Shown piece after piece: positions 1 through 12,036 of a DNA stretch of 64,000 bases (the first letter of the stretch is position 1; every line of letters starts with the position of its first letter). The DNA is taken from contig NC_077240.1 of the NCBI RefSeq assembly GCF_947179165.1, forward strand, positions 50,032,501 to 50,096,500, given 5' to 3'. The position numbers and the translations under genes are program-made. Under the pieces are notes generated by a model, which did no database searches, was not told where the DNA came from, and saw only the letters and a program-made list of their open reading frames with translations. The stretch is from Solanum dulcamara (lineage: Eukaryota > Streptophyta > Magnoliopsida > Solanales > Solanaceae).

Positions 1-1465
1 GGAGTTAACGGAAATCGGGCAGCACCTCCCATATAATATGCCCTATCCGAATTTCCAATTACACTCCTAATAACTACAGCCAACCAACAACAACAATCTT
101 CAGTACGTGTATAATCAAAATATGACAACATTATGCAATACAACCTCCAAGAAACTCGCTTAAAACTACGATACCAAAGTAGGGTTTTTAACCTTTATTT
201 CGTGAAATCTATAATTGTACGAAACAGAGGGTCATGTGGCTGCAAAAAAAAGCTCCCATGACCTAAATAAACCATGTTCCATCCCTTCAACACACCACCA
301 CACAACCAGCAGCTTCAGTATCACAACACCATGCACTACTCCACTCTAATTTAGCTACGACGACTTCAATTTAAATTGTTTCTAACGTCGGGCATTTCTA
401 TGAAGTTAGTACACTTCCAGCAGCACAAAATATGTATAATACACCCTATAAAAACACCTAAAGATTCAAATTAAAAGGAAAGATCTTACCTTTCCTGAAA
501 TTGGCCAAAACTCGCCAAAATTCTCCTCGAAAGTTTCTTAACATGCTGAAACTTTTGCGGACTGTTTGTATCTTTTTGTTGCTTCTCCAAACCATAAATT
601 TACGTTAATAACACCTTAATAGCATGTAAAAACCCTTAACAAAACAAGGGAGAAGATAATCAAGCCATACCTTAACAAACAGCTTTCCAAACTTGCTGAA
701 AATTAACTTCGGAACTCCTCGACGCAACTGAAATTAAGGGGCTGTTTGCATTGCTTCTTGCTGCCCCAAATCAGAAATTTCCATTATTAAACACCGTTAT
801 ATCACCTTAGAATACCTTAAATAATTAATTCACAGAACGAAATCGGGACCTACCTTTTCTTTTGGCCAAGGCCGCCACTACTCTCTCCTTAGCCCTAGGG
901 TTTCTCTTTTAATTTTTCAAAGTGCAAAGCTGAAGAATGAGACTTTTGTCAACATAATATACATATATCCCTTTTTGGCAAGTGACACGTGGCACCCCCC
1001 TAGATGTGACACATGGCATACCTCTAGGGCACCACCTCAATCATGCAGCCAATCCCAAGTTGCCATGTGGCAGCGTGGGGGTCCACCCCAAGTAGGTGCA
1101 TCACCTACTTGTTTCAAGTAGGCGCTTCGTCTCCTTATTTCCCTTCTGTGGGTTCATAATCTTGTCTTACTTTAGGAGTCTATGAAATCCTTGCTACGTG
1201 GGATAAACATGCACTCCAGTAGCTTAAGTATGTAAGACGTCTAATTTGGAAGCTTACGCAAGCAAGTCGAGTCCTACGACCCATTACTTGGCCTCCATAT
1301 CCTTCCGGATTCTTATAGCCCCATTTTCCAATCTTCCTTATTATGGAGTATCTCATTCTCCTTTCCTTAGAGTTATTTGATAGCGTTGTAACTAATCGGG
1401 GTCACATGGCCACTCTTAAGAAGTTTAAGAAGGCTTTCTGAAGTTTAGAAGTAAGGGGCATAACA
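1..1465 (-). mobile_element. LTR fragment H of the long-LTR gypsy family
   Basis: Read on the minus strand this starts TGTTATGCCCC at 1465, matching the starts of LTRs F and M (TGTTATACCCC, TGTTACACCCC), and runs off the left window edge. It contains the shared block with gcagcacctccc and ccctatcc near 20-55, also found in M, L, J and E, plus the CACGTG/CAAGTAGGTG promoter block near 980-1130. The flank GAAGC at 1466 could be one TSD copy; the other lies outside the window. It is inserted in the 3' LTR of element I, because sequence from 1466 onward matches position 12690 onward of the other I LTR. It could be a solo LTR or part of a complete element. Confidence 0.85.
950..1130 (-). promoter_or_regulatory. 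LTR H promoter block: TATA, G-box, inverted repeats
   Basis: On the minus strand a TATATATG box (near 955-965) lies just downstream of CACGTG (986-991), several CACATG/CATGTG relatives, and CAAGTAGGTG/CACCTACTTG arms (1087-1115). The order matches LTRs J, E, F, L and M, so it is probably the U3 promoter. G-boxes are bound by bZIP/bHLH factors in plants; activity here is inferred. Confidence 0.55.
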
Positions 1466-2424
1466 GAAGCCTAGACTAAGGCCAAACGTACTTCCAAACA
1501 TATAACCACAAAGACAACTTTCATTACAGGATAGAAACAACTAACAGTCACATGAGTCATTCTTACACTGTCCAACAACTACCCAAAATGAGGCCTAGGA
1601 CATGGATTCTAGGAATTTAGCATGATCGATACCCAAATCCCTCAAAACTCATATAAATCAATATACAATTGCCTAAACATGATTAGTCTTATGATGGAAA
1701 GACCGTAGTCTACCTATAGGCCGACCACGCACTACAACTTACAAAATTGGAGTTTTTCCCTTTCGAGTGGCCTCTGAATGCTGACACACTATCGGTAATA
1801 AAAGCACAACATTAATACGATCGTTATGACGTTAAAATCATCGAATTTAGAGAAAAAATAATTTTGGGGTCTAAAATAGAAAATATGGGTCCCACATCTG
1901 AAATTCCGAAATTAACCCTAAAACAAGATCTAAATGTCACCCCAAGCTCACAAATCAACACTATAACACAATTCGGGGTGGGAAACTATGCGAGACGAGC
2001 ATGCAACTATATTTCACAAAACATTTGACTAAAAGATCATAAATGGCAGCTTTTTGAATTAGCTGTAACTCAAGAACAAAACTTTTTCAAACCAAAAAAA
2101 TTACATTGTGATGATCCTTGCGAAAAACCTTACAGTCTAGCCTAAAATATAACTCAAAACAGAGTTTATATGATCAATTTACAACCTCCACAATTTCAAT
2201 AAAATTCAACTTTGAAAATTACTAGAGTAGTAGTTAAATTCGATTTATTACCTCACACAAAGCTTCTCCTCGCATTTCTGAGCTCACCACTAGATTTCCC
2301 ACGAAAATCCCTTGAAATTGGACCTTTGAATCACCTAATTTGACCTCAGGATGATGGAGAAAGCAATGTTTGAAATTGGAGGAGTGAGCTGAAATTCGTC
2401 TTGGTATTCATTAAAAGGCCAGGT

Positions 2425-2565
2425 CAATGACCTTCGTGAACACGGCTAGAGGCCCGCGAACGTGGAGGCTAAAGGCTCAAGCCTCCGTGAACATATCCAA
2501 GTCTCTGCAATCGCAGAGACCCAATTCTTGGAACGTGGCCTAGGGCCCACGATCGTGGAGAGCAA
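2425..2565. repeat. Degenerate CGAACGCGGAGG-type array in I-family LTR
   Basis: Phrases such as cttcgtgaacacgg, cccgcgaacgtggagg and cctccgtgaacat recur every ~30 bp, interleaved with palindromic pieces (ctgcaatcgcag, cacgatcgtg). Equivalent blocks lie at 13440-13620 and 17220-17415. Copies differ mainly at CpG positions, as expected from decay of methylated cytosines. Confidence 0.6.
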
Positions 2566-2672
2566 TTCTCCTTGCACCAGATATCAGCTAAAAAGCTAAT
2601 ATTTTGCCAAGTTCAAAACTTTGACGCAGTGGTCGGAATTTTTTCGGAATCCCATGCGCATAAACGAGATAT

Positions 2673-2744
2673 GGTCCCCTACCAAATTTGATGTTCTGGA
2701 CTCAATGAGGTCCCCTACCAAATTTGATGTTCTGAACTCAATGA
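2673..2744. repeat. 36-bp direct tandem duplication
   Basis: A unit beginning ggtcccctacca occurs at 2673 and again at 2709, with one visible difference (tggactca versus tgaactca). The other I-family LTRs (13740 and 17530 regions) carry a single copy, so this duplication is private to this LTR. It probably arose by slippage. Confidence 0.85.
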
Positions 2745-2783
2745 TGCAGTCAAAATATTATACCCCGCACTTTTGAACCTTGA

Positions 2784-3322
2784 CACGTGTACCTAATCGT
2801 CTTGAAAGTAGCCATGAGACCCTTATTGTCCACACACACCAAACAACTCTAAGTAAAGAAGATTGTGATACCTCGCGAGAAGGAAGGTTGGAAATAGAAT
2901 CATAAGAATCCGGAAAGAGTTAGAGGCTAAGAAATGAGTCGTAGGAATCGATTTACCTACGTAAGACACTAAGTTAAGAGTCTTATAGATTTAAGTTTCT
3001 TAAGGATATATCAAGCTTACGTAGTGCGGATTACATCGACTTTTAAGACAAGATGAGATTACGAACCCACGGGGGAGAGGAGAAGGCGACACGTGGCAAC
3101 AAAAGGAGGTTCCACGTGGCAGCCTAGGGAAGTGCCACGTGGTAACATGTGACCCACCTGCTTGGGATCAAGTAGGTGACCCACCTACTTGGGGGTGGTC
3201 CCTACCAAGGACACGTGGCAGCCTTAGAGGCTAAGGTGGATCCGTGGCCCAATAAAGGCTTAACACATGTCACCCTTAGGGGCTGACATGTTTCACTTTC
3301 TAAGGAACCATATATATATATG
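2784..3322 (+). promoter_or_regulatory. LTR J promoter: five G-boxes and TATA
   Basis: CACGTG occurs at 2784-2789, 3090-3095, 3113-3118, 3136-3141 and 3212-3217. Four of the five sit within 130 bp and share the extension CACGTGGCA/GGTA. A run TATATATATATG at about 3310-3322 follows, about 95 bp after the last G-box. Between them lie CAAGTAGGTG/CACCTACTTG arms (3169-3192). CACGTGGC is the core of ABA-responsive elements in plants. That the LTR responds to stress is inference. Confidence 0.6.
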
Positions 3323-5490
3323 TGTTAATGACTCGTAATTCATTTGGAGTCCAAAAAAATCAGCCAAACATAGAGAGAAAACGTGAGAGGAAGAGAGTAC
3401 TACGGCAGCCACGGTTTAAGAAGAATTAAGATAAGTTCTTCACTTTTCTTTCGTAAATTAATTATCTACGATGTTCACTAAGTAATTGGATATGTATATA
3501 TGTGTTTTATGATGTTTATGGAACCAAAACTTCAGCTTTACAATTGGAAATTTGGAAGAAAAAGAAGAGAAAAACGTTAAAGGAGCAAGGAAGGAGGGCT
3601 ACGGGTTTGGCCCTTTTGGGGTAAGCTTCCGGGTTTTGTTCCGTGAATTAATTATTTAAAGTGTCCCTAAGTTGTATAATGGTGTTTAATAACATAAAAT
3701 TTCAATATGTGGCAGCGAAGAAGTAACCCAAACAGCCCGCTCAATTTCAGCGCGTTTGGAGAAGTTCCGAGTTGCGCTTTGACAATTTTGGCTAAATTCG
3801 GGTGAGGTAAGGTTTCTCCTTTCAATTTGTACATTATGGTGTTGTTATGGAGTGTATTATACACCTTTTGTGTTGCTGTAAACGTGAAAAAAGTATAGAT
3901 ATGCTTGGCGTTGAAGACAATCCAAATTGTAGTCGTTATAGTCGAATTGTCATCAAAGTAAGGCGTTGTTCTTGTGAGTTGCTGATGCAGGGGTGTAATG
4001 TATTGTTGCAGGGACTAAATGCATTCTAAAATGGGTGTGTATGATTCTGGTTTGAGCCACACAACCCCTCATTTCATATAGTTAAAGGCGTTACAAAATA
4101 AAGGCTAGACGCCCTATTGTGATATCATATTTTTGAATAAGTAGTTTGGAGTTTATGTTGTATATTGTTGGTGTGAATTGCTGCAGGTTGTTATTGTTGG
4201 TTGTTTTTAGGTCTTAGGGACCTAATTGGAAATTTGGATAGGGCACATTGTAGGGGAGGTGCTGCCCAATTTTCGTTAACGCCTTAACAAACTAAAGAAC
4301 TAGTCGAGGAAACGACTAAGGAAATAGATTCCATTAATATTAAGGTGTAACCTAAGATGCTGGAAAGTTAACAAGGGTTGATATTCATATTACTTTTATG
4401 TTGGATAGGTTCAAAGGATGACGAGGCGAACAGGATAAGGAATAACTCAGACAAGGTATGTGAAGCTTTCTTTTGACATGTTTTGGCATAAGTATGTAAA
4501 GCCTATCGTGTTTCTTCTTTTGGCATGTCTTCAAGTTAAGTAATGAATGATATGAGATTGAGGGTAAATCTACTCATAAATGCCAAGCGTAATTCATGGT
4601 CCTCATTTACTTTTTGATGAAAGCACTCTTACGGTAATTGAACTAGGGCTTCTCAAGCCTTCCATATGCTAGGAAGTGATGAGTATGTAAGGCTATCCTT
4701 CCCTTCTCTTAGCGTGTCTTAGTACTAAATATGATGTGTATATAACATATAGGGACGAATCTACTCATGAAGTTCTGAATATGATTCATAACCCCTACCT
4801 ACTTCTGGAGGTGAAAGCTCCTATGCTAATTGAGTTAGTGTCTCTCACGGTCTCCTAGATAATGGAAGGTAGAGGGTACGGAAAGCTAATTCCTTGCTAT
4901 TGGCATATCCTTGATAGAAGTGCAATATGTATATCTGCGTATGCAAGTGGGGATAATCCCATTCATAAGGCCCGAGCATACCTCCTGATTCTTATCCACT
5001 GCTGACCACTATGACGCCTACGATAGGTGAATTATTGTCTCTCAAACTCCTTTGGGATAGGAAGGGACAAACAGGTGAGGCCTACCCTTTCTTTCTTTTG
5101 ACATGTCTTAAAGAAAACGATACATGATACAAGCTATAGAGTAAGTCCATTCTTAAGCTCCAAATGTGCTATATGTCTCATATTCACTCCTTGGCAGGAA
5201 AACTCTCAGCGTAGTTAAGCTACCTTCCCTGAACCGTCTATATGTCGATTAATAGTGGGACTTAGAGCTCCTATTCCTAAGGACTCTGTGATGACAGATG
5301 TTTATGATTTCCTTAAGCCGGTTGATATTGCCCTAAAATATGTGTATAATTCCTGAGACTTTACTTAATATAGCCCTAGTGGCACTCAAAGGGCACCTGA
5401 GATGATTATTATCCTGATCCACGAACGATAGTTCAGTATGATTACCCTAGTGAGTCTCATATAATGATCTATCGATATATGATTATATGA

Positions 5491-5740
5491 TTATAACACC
5501 GAGTCCCCTAATGGACCTAGTACGGTATATGATGATATGATTATAACACCGAGTCTCTTAATGGGTCGGGTACGATATATGATGATATTATTATAACACT
5601 GAGTCTCTTAAAGGGCCGAGTACGGTATATGATGATATGATGATAACACCGAGTCCCCTAATAGGCCGGGTATGGTATGTGATGATATGATTATAAACCG
5701 AGACCCATACTGGGCTGGGTATGGTATGATATGTAATGAT
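5491..5740 (+). repeat. 50-bp minisatellite in LTR J, five units
   Basis: Units start at 5491, 5541, 5591, 5641 and 5691, an exact 50-bp period. Each begins ttataacaccgagt and contains a gggccgggtacggta-like centre; the last unit is degenerate. A further isolated unit lies near 5813. Related single units occur in E (58553), F (61380, 61460) and, reversed, in M (30455) and G (63485). Confidence 0.9.
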
Positions 5741-5973
5741 AGATAGGCATGCATGTGAAAACATAATAATGTAATCATAACATATGAAACGATGCCGTAT
5801 GCGATGACATGGTAACACCGAGTCCCCCAGCGGGCCGGATACGGTATGTGAAGATGGTGTACATGACCTTATGTTATAAGATGCAGGTATAGTGCCTTAT
5901 GAACTGTTATACTTGTTTCCTGCATCCCCATTTCAGTTGTTCTCTTAGTTGTGATGCGTTATGCTTTATATAC

Positions 5974-6015
5974 TCAGTACATATATCGTACTGACCCCTC
6001 TTTTTCTTGGGGGGG
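5974..6015 (+). other. Conserved double hairpin in LTR J
   Basis: The first arms are TCAGTAC (5974-5980) and GTACTGA (5988-5994) around a 7-nt loop. A C-rich arm (5995-6000) and a G-rich arm (6009-6015) follow immediately. The same pair of inverted repeats is at the same place in all long LTRs of the window that cover it. The likely role is RNA structure near the R/U5 part of the transcript; this is inferred. Confidence 0.65.
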
Positions 6016-6501
6016 CTGCATTTTATGCTCGCAGGTACAGATGTTCATTCTGGAGATCCGTCAGCTTAGGAGTTCCTCTCAGCTATGTCGGAAGGGATTC
6101 ACTATTTTGGAGCCTAATATTATTTGATACTGGTCACTTAATGTATATAATTGTACATTTAGAGGTACGGCGGGAGCCTTGTCCCACCATATGTTGTTGT
6201 TACTATTCCTAGAGGTCTGTAGACATATGGATGTGGGTTGTTTATAAGTTTGTTTCGACTGTGCCTATACGGCATGTTGTAAATGTTTTTATGTTATGGC
6301 AGCCTCATCGGCGCATGCCCTTTCATGATATGATACAAATGAAAGAGGCTACAGGTACATGAAAAAGTTTTAAACTATTGAGGTTTTTGTGTATAGTATC
6401 ACATCACACACGGTTCAACTTAAGTGTAGCTGATAAATACTCATAAGAGGGTCCAGGTCGGACCCTAGTCGCGGCCTACGGGGTTGGGTCATGATAGAAA
6501 A

Positions 6502-7044
6502 TTTCCATACAAGGTCATTACAACTGAAAGGGGTCCCAAAGGCCATTTTGAGTCAAATTCCACAATGGGACTTAGAATTAGACCAGAAGCCTCGGGAAGC
6601 AAACGAAGGATCAGTCCAGACCAAACTCGACATTTCAGTAATAACCGTGCTATCAGAATTTTCATCTGAGCGCATTTTCCAAGAATGTTGACCAAAGTCA
6701 ACTATAGGCCAAATTTCAAAGGTAAAAGTGCCAAATGGTCCTAAACTCGTACCCATTACCTCGGTATCCCTAGCGACCATGTGACTAACCTAATTTGGCC
6801 ATTTTGGAGCTGATAGAACTCTTAGAATTCAGTTCTTAGGTTTTTTCCTAAAGTTATGACCAAAGTTAACTTTTCAAGTTATAAAAGCTCTAAAACAGGT
6901 AAATGGGGCCTAAAACCCAAATAAACGATCAGGCGACCGAACAGTCCATGCCAACAAGTTATAAATGACTCAGGGTCGCTATAGGAATGCTATAAATGAC
7001 AGAACAAATGCTTAAATTCAAAAATGACCTCAAGAGTCATTACA
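6502..7044 (-). mobile_element. 3' LTR of element I, part 2
   Basis: This continues the I LTR after solo LTR J: the text from atttccatacaagg matches 13783 onward and 17577 onward. It ends ...GTCATTACA at 7044; on the sense strand this is the LTR start TGTAATGACTC. The polypurine tract and pol lie directly to the right. Confidence 0.85.
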
Positions 7045-7068
7045 ATATCCACTACTAAAAGAAGTTTC
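7045..7068 (-). other. Polypurine tract of element I
   Basis: On the minus strand the bases next to the 3' LTR read cttttagtagtggatat, followed by TGTAATGAC. This occupies the expected position for priming plus-strand DNA synthesis. It is only partly purine (tttagtagtgga), so the call rests on position. Confidence 0.5.
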
Positions 7069-7103
7069 GTACGCAAAATTAAGAGTCAAGAGGTATCTAA
7101 AGG

Positions 7104-8390
7104 CTAAAATAAGCTGGGGAACTGTGTCTGCATCTCATGCTCGGTCTCCCAGGTAGCCTCCTCCACTAGACGATATCGCCAATGGACCTTAACCACAATA
7201 ATGACTTTGGAACACAACCATCTCATAGCTCTTGCCAAAATAGCAACAGAATCCTCAATATAGCTCAAATGATCATCTAAGTCAACCGCATCATACCGAA
7301 GCCTATGGGTCTCATCTAGAATATTTCAATGCAGTATCAAAATATGAAAAACTAGATGAATAGCTGAAAAGGCCGGGGGATAAGCTAACTCATATGCAAT
7401 TTCGGCAACTATCCTCAATATCTCAAAAGGACCAATATAACTGGGTCTAACCTTGCCCCACCTCCCAAATATCATCACGCCCTTTATGGGCTATACTCAG
7501 AGGAATACTCTGTCACCAACAAAAAATCTCAATTACCGATGCCCATGATACGCATAACTCTAGTGTCTACTCTGAGCTGTCCTGAGCCTATCCTGAATCA
7601 CCTTCACATGATCTAAGGCCTCCTTCATCAAGTCTGTACCGCATGGCCTGGGATCTATAGACTCAAACCCAATCAATTAGAGAGAAACAACGCCTGCCAT
7701 ATAAGGCCTCTAATGGGGCTATCTAAATACTAGAGTAGTAGCTGTTGTTGTACGCAAACTCTAACAACGCAAAGAACTGATCCCACTGACCCCTAAAATC
7801 AATTACACAAGCCCATAACATATCCTCGAGGACCTGTATAGTATGCTCGGACTGACCATTAGTCTAAGAGTGGAAGGCTATGCTAAGGTCAACATGGGTA
7901 TCCAACTCCTCCTGAAAGGTCCTCTAAAATCTAGATGTTAACTATAAGCCTCGGTCATAGATGATAGAAACAAGCACACCATAAGGTGAACCACCTCCCA
8001 AATATAGATATGGGCTAAACTCTCATCACTATAGGAAGTATGAATAGGAAGGAAGTGTGCTGACTTGGTCAATTGATCCATGATGATCCAAATGCTATCA
8101 AGACCATGAGAAGTGCGAGGCAACCCCACAATAAAATCCATGGTGATCCACTCCCATTTCCATTCGGGAATGGGCAATCTCTGAAGCTTGCTACCAGACC
8201 TCAAATGCTCGGCATTAACTTGTGACAAGTCAAGAAATGAGACATATAATCCATAATATCTTTCCTCATGTCACTCTACTAGTAGTGCTTACTCAAGTCA
8301 CGATAATCTTAGCGGTGCCTGGATGGATAGAGTATCGGAATCATGGGCCTCACTAAGGATCATCTAAATCAAACCCCCAACTCTCAGAAT
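7104..8390 (-). pseudogene. Integrase with chromodomain, element I (broken)
   Basis: Integrase inserts the element DNA into the host chromosome. From the right, the broken zinc-binding region gives MRKDIMDYMSHF and LTCHKL, then the core start WITMDFIVGLPRT with the first catalytic Asp (about 8135) and TKSAHFLPIHTSY. After a stop and frameshift, YDRG (second Asp) and HTIQVLEDMLWACVIDF (third acidic region) can be read. The end gives VKVHWRYR, VEEATWETEHEMQ, typical of the chromodomain-like tail of plant chromoviruses. The longest intact stretch is 7938-8228. Several in-frame stops and shifts make it non-functional. Confidence 0.85.
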
Positions 8391-8639
8391 ATAAATTCGA
8401 CCACCAAACCTCAAAACCCCATCTGAATCTATGGTAGCTAGGCCAGCTTCACCTCCTAAAATCCGATCTCAAAGGGCAACTAACTCCTCATCCTCAAACT
8501 GATGGCTGCGAATCTGGTGCAATAGAGATGACTGAGCTCCCACATAAGCTAACACATACTGGGAATCAGAAATATTGAGTAGAATTATCTGATTAGATAA
8601 GGACTAGATGTAAAAAGCTAAGGGTCGCTCCATAGTAAA

Positions 8640-9115
8640 AAGGAAGGCTAGACTACACATACTCACCGCCTTCCAACTCAAGGCATCTGCTACTATATTC
8701 ACCTTGCTTGAATGATAGAGAATAGAGAGGTCATAGTCCTTCAGGAGATCAATACAGGAGCACTACCTCGAATTAAGATCCCTTTAGCTCATAATGTACT
8801 AAAGGCTTTTGTGATCAGTGTAAATATTGCATCAAACTCCATATAGGTAGTGCCTCTAAATATTAAGTGGAAAAACTACTACCGCCAACTCTAAGTCATG
8901 AGTAGGGTAGTTGCGCTCATACAACTTAAGCTGTCTCGATGCATAAGAAATAACCTGGCCCTACTGCATCAGTAAAAAACCCAAACCAATTTCGGATGTG
9001 TCATAATAAATGGTGAATCCCTCGCCCTCAACTAGAAGAGTCAATAGAGGAGCGGTGGTCAGCAACTCCTTAAGCCTCAGAAAGATCCTCTCACACTACT
9101 TCGACCATACAAATG
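8640..9115 (-). pseudogene. RNase H domain, element I (broken)
   Basis: This domain degrades the RNA strand of RNA:DNA hybrids. Readable pieces on the minus strand are FTIYYDTSEIGLGFLL (first Asp kept), [22 protein letters not shown] (Glu kept), NIYTDHKSL (Asp kept) and NIVADALS (last Asp kept). The four acidic residues survive, but stops lie between them (Q-stop-GQVIS, I-stop-RHYLYG). It directly follows the RT. Confidence 0.85.
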
Positions 9116-9590
9116 GGACATGTTAGCGAGTCAACCGAGTCAGAGGAACTACTATAGTAGAAAATCCCTCAATAAAATGCCTATAGTATCTTGCTAATTC
9201 GATAAAGCTACGAATCTCAGTCACAAAGGTGGGCCTAGGACAATCACGAATATTCTCAATCTTTGCCGGATCCACCATAATGCCATCCTTAAACACCACG
9301 TGCCCCAAGAAAACTATGGACTCAAGTTCAAACTCGCACTTTGAGAACTTGGTATTAAGTCGATGATCTCTCAAAGTATGGAGCACTACTCTCAAGTGCT
9401 GCTCATGCTCCTCCCGGCTGTGCGAGTATACCAGAATGTCATCTATGAAGACTATGACAAATGAGTCCAAGTATGGCCTAAACACCTAGGTCATCAAATC
9501 CATGAACGCAATAGGGGTGTTAGTTAACCCAAAAGACATCACTAGGAACTCATACTAACTGTAATGAGTCCTTAATGTAGTCATACTTAG
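9116..9590 (-). pseudogene. Reverse transcriptase, C-terminal half, element I
   Basis: Minus-strand reading starts near 9580 with [12 protein letters not shown] and continues AFMDLMT-stop-VFRPYLD, then the catalytic FIDDILVYS (about 9435-9460) with both aspartates intact. FSKCEF, FLGHV and YYRHFIEGF (connection) follow. The fingers and first catalytic Asp are missing: protease text runs straight into RTHYS-stop-YEFL. A deletion of several hundred bases therefore separates protease from this half. The open stretch is 9123-9485. Confidence 0.9.
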
Positions 9591-9720
9591 CCGAGGAGAA
9601 TAATATACATATATATAAGAATATATAGAGCCTGGATCAAAAAAAGAGGATGTAGGCTGATGGGATAATAAAATTATACCTGTGATCAAATCATTAGACG
9701 CCTCAGCCTCTACTCTAGTT
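9591..9720 (-). pseudogene. Aspartic protease remnant, element I
   Basis: The minus-strand frame near 9625-9650 reads SSFFDPGSIYSYIY, the active-site Asp region of a retroviral-type protease (family form FDPGSTYSYV). Little of the rest remains, because the deletion noted for the RT begins soon after. Upstream residues (ITGIILL) match the usual spacing. Confidence 0.7.
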
Positions 9721-9899
9721 GGAGATGCATAGAAATGGGCTTAGGCTCCTCTACCCTACACGTCGACTCTACCTCCAGGCTTCCTCCCAAGGGACCACTT
9801 CATGCGCCCTAGTGACTACCCCTGTATCCCTAGCCTCTGCCTCTAACTGGACGTGCTGGTGCTGGCTTAGTTCTACCAGCTTGTGGAGCTGGTAAGGTT

Positions 9900-10985
9900 A
9901 GCCTACGCTGAGGGCACTCGCAGGACCAATAGTCTAACTCACTGTACTCATAGCACCTCTGTGCATATCAGTTGAAATTTAGAGGTCGGCCACCATAGCC
10001 TAAAGAATACACTTAAAATCTCTGGCGAGATCTACTATAGGATTCTCGGGGTCTAAAATGGTGCCCATCATGGCTATCCTCTTGCCTAGCTTTCTAACCG
10101 CTGCCCCCTTGGGCCTCACGATGGAGTTTCTTGAGCATGCGGGCATGGTCTACCACCTCTAGAAATGAGCAGCCCACTAAGACTAAAGACTGAGTCTCGA
10201 TCCATAGCTGGAGCCTTAATTACCTGATGAAGCATCAAACCCTCTCCTTCTCAATAGGTAATACCATGGAGGCATACCTGGAGAGCTCGTGGAATCGGGC
10301 CTTGTACTCTGATACTGTCATGGATCCCTACTCTAACTGTGAGAACTGATCTCTGATGCTTCTGGGGATAAATTGGGCCAAGAAGGCCTCTGAAACCTCA
10401 ACCCATGTAACCGATAGAGACCTAGTTAGCCTGGTCTCTAGGTATGTACGCCACCACTGCCAGGCGGGACCATCCAACTGATAAGCAGTGAAGTCAACTC
10501 CTCGCGACTCTACTAAACCCAAGTTCCATAGCAGCTCATGGCATATAAGTAGAAAATCATGGGCATCCTCACCCACAACCCCGGAAAATCTCGGCGGTGA
10601 TAGTTGAAGGAACACCCAAGCATCTTCTGCTCTCTAATTGGCATAATGCCTTCCAAATTATCAGGCTTAGCGGCCGGTGCCGATGGCTGCTAAACAACTA
10701 GTACCATTGGTATAGCTGGTCCTGAAGTACTAGAGCGACTGGAGCTGGGGCTTACCGCATATCCCCAATAGAAGTCAAAATTTGGGCGAGCATCACCTGT
10801 AGGTCTAGAGCTGCGGTTGACTCAGGTCGTGGCTGGATAAGTCCTGGTTCCACTAACTGCTGATGTACTGGAGCTACTGGTGGCTCCACCTCTATCTCTA
10901 GAGTCTTATCTCAGTCTTGGGCTGGTGCTGCAACCCAGGCAAGACCTTAGGGTCGGCCTTTACCTCTAGAGCGCATGCGAGCCAT
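9900..10985 (-). pseudogene. gag polyprotein, element I (broken)
   Basis: Gag forms the virus-like particle that packages element RNA. I place the start at the ATG at 10985 because MARMRSRGKGRP is a typical gag beginning and the PBS lies ~190 bp upstream. After stops and a frameshift, 10615-10328 is open and gives the retrotransposon gag core: FSGVVGEDAHDFL, AWQWWRTYLETR, EAFLAQFIPRSIRDQF. Near 9908-9955 a zinc knuckle reads CYEYSELDYWSCECP, with the second Cys and the His changed to Tyr, both single C-to-T type changes. Confidence 0.85.
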
Positions 10986-11175
10986 CTTGTAAAAGAGTGG
11001 AACAAGTGAGATTTACAAAAATCAACAAGACACACATTGAACGATAATGATACAAAAGAAACACATTCCTAAAAAAATCTTGTAGCCTTCCGAGGATAAG
11101 TCACAGACATCTTTGCATCGATGCACAAGACTCTACTAGACGTTAACTCTGTATAAATGAGACAGATGAACTTTG

Positions 11176-11188
11176 GGCTGTAATAGCA
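11176..11188 (-). other. Primer binding site of element I (mutated)
   Basis: The minus strand reads TGCTATTACAGCC, aligned to the plant initiator-Met tRNA PBS TGGTATCAGAGCC with three changes. It sits 3 bp inside the 5' LTR end (11192), as expected. Confidence 0.7.
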
Positions 11189-12036
11189 CTTTTTCATGAC
11201 CTACTTTAACCCACCAATAGGCAAGCAGACCTATATCCTAGTACTGTAAGTAATGGGATGTCAGGGTAGAAGACCAACAACTCTATCTACAAATAGTAAT
11301 GAAATAACAGAAGCAAGTATGAACTGGTGGAAGCAACTAAATATAGACTAATCAAAATGAATCTCTCCCAGAACCTGAAAGTCACCTGTACAGAGCTACT
11401 AGTAAAAAGAGTACAAGTTCCAAAAGTGGACCACCAAAATAAAGCTGTCTCAAAAAGAAAAAGACAGGAAAAATATATTTAAAGAATGAGACAGGTAAAT
11501 CCAGGACGCAATGTGCTCACCCTCGCCTCCGATCATGATCGCAGTTGGCTCGAACTCAATGTCGGTAGCTAGTACTCGGACCTGCATCACGAAACTAGTG
11601 CAAAGTGTAGTATGTGTACCAAAATAATAGGTACATAGTAGGCATCATAGGCCGACTGAGCAAGATAGGCAAAAGTAAACTGAAATACGAGTAAAGGATC
11701 ACAACCAAAGATAGGGCAAAAAGTAAATGTAGGTATGTACACGAGCGTACTAGCGAACAAAGAGAAAGAATTTAACTAACTTTGTCGGGCTCCCATTAAC
11801 CCGATGGGTATACTCGTGCACAAATAAGTGTAACCACCTGCATGGACTACCAAAAGCCTGACTTATGCTAGATTAGTTGAAGGAGAATGAACTGAGCCCA
11901 AAAGGATTACAATAGTATCACCATTTCTCGGACTTGAACTGAACCATTTCCAAACTCTAACACCACAACTCACAACTGAGAGTAGATGAAAACTTAACTG
12001 AAGGTTCATTAGGGAATCACAAATTTAACCACATGC

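Larger units (their letters stand above)
1466..2755 (-). mobile_element. 3' LTR of element I, part 1
   Basis: The sequence matches 12690-13790 of the 5' LTR of the same element nearly base for base (for example cctagactaagg and ataaccaca). The first ~1.5 kb of this LTR is absent here because LTR H interrupts it. It holds the degenerate CGAACGCGG-type array (about 2425-2560) and a 36-bp tandem duplication. It ends at caaaa (2751-2755), the probable TSD of LTR J. Confidence 0.85.
2756..6496 (+). mobile_element. Solo LTR J (long-LTR gypsy family)
   Basis: This 3.74-kb LTR starts TATTATACCCC (TG changed to TA) and ends GGGTTGGGTCATGATA (CA changed to TA). It is flanked by CAAAA (2751-2755) and GAAAA (6497-6501), a near-perfect 5-bp TSD. 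The host I-LTR reads on across the site exactly as in its sister copy near 13780. No PBS, pol or second LTR is present, so it is a solo LTR left by LTR-LTR recombination. In order it has a G-box promoter block, TATA (3310), putative splice donors, a 50-bp minisatellite, a double hairpin (5974-6015) and the conserved U5-side block. Confidence 0.9.

Noticed and set aside
5591..5818. Open frame 5591-5818 (minus) with repeated peptide phrases
   Set aside because: It is a translation of the 50-bp minisatellite of LTR J.
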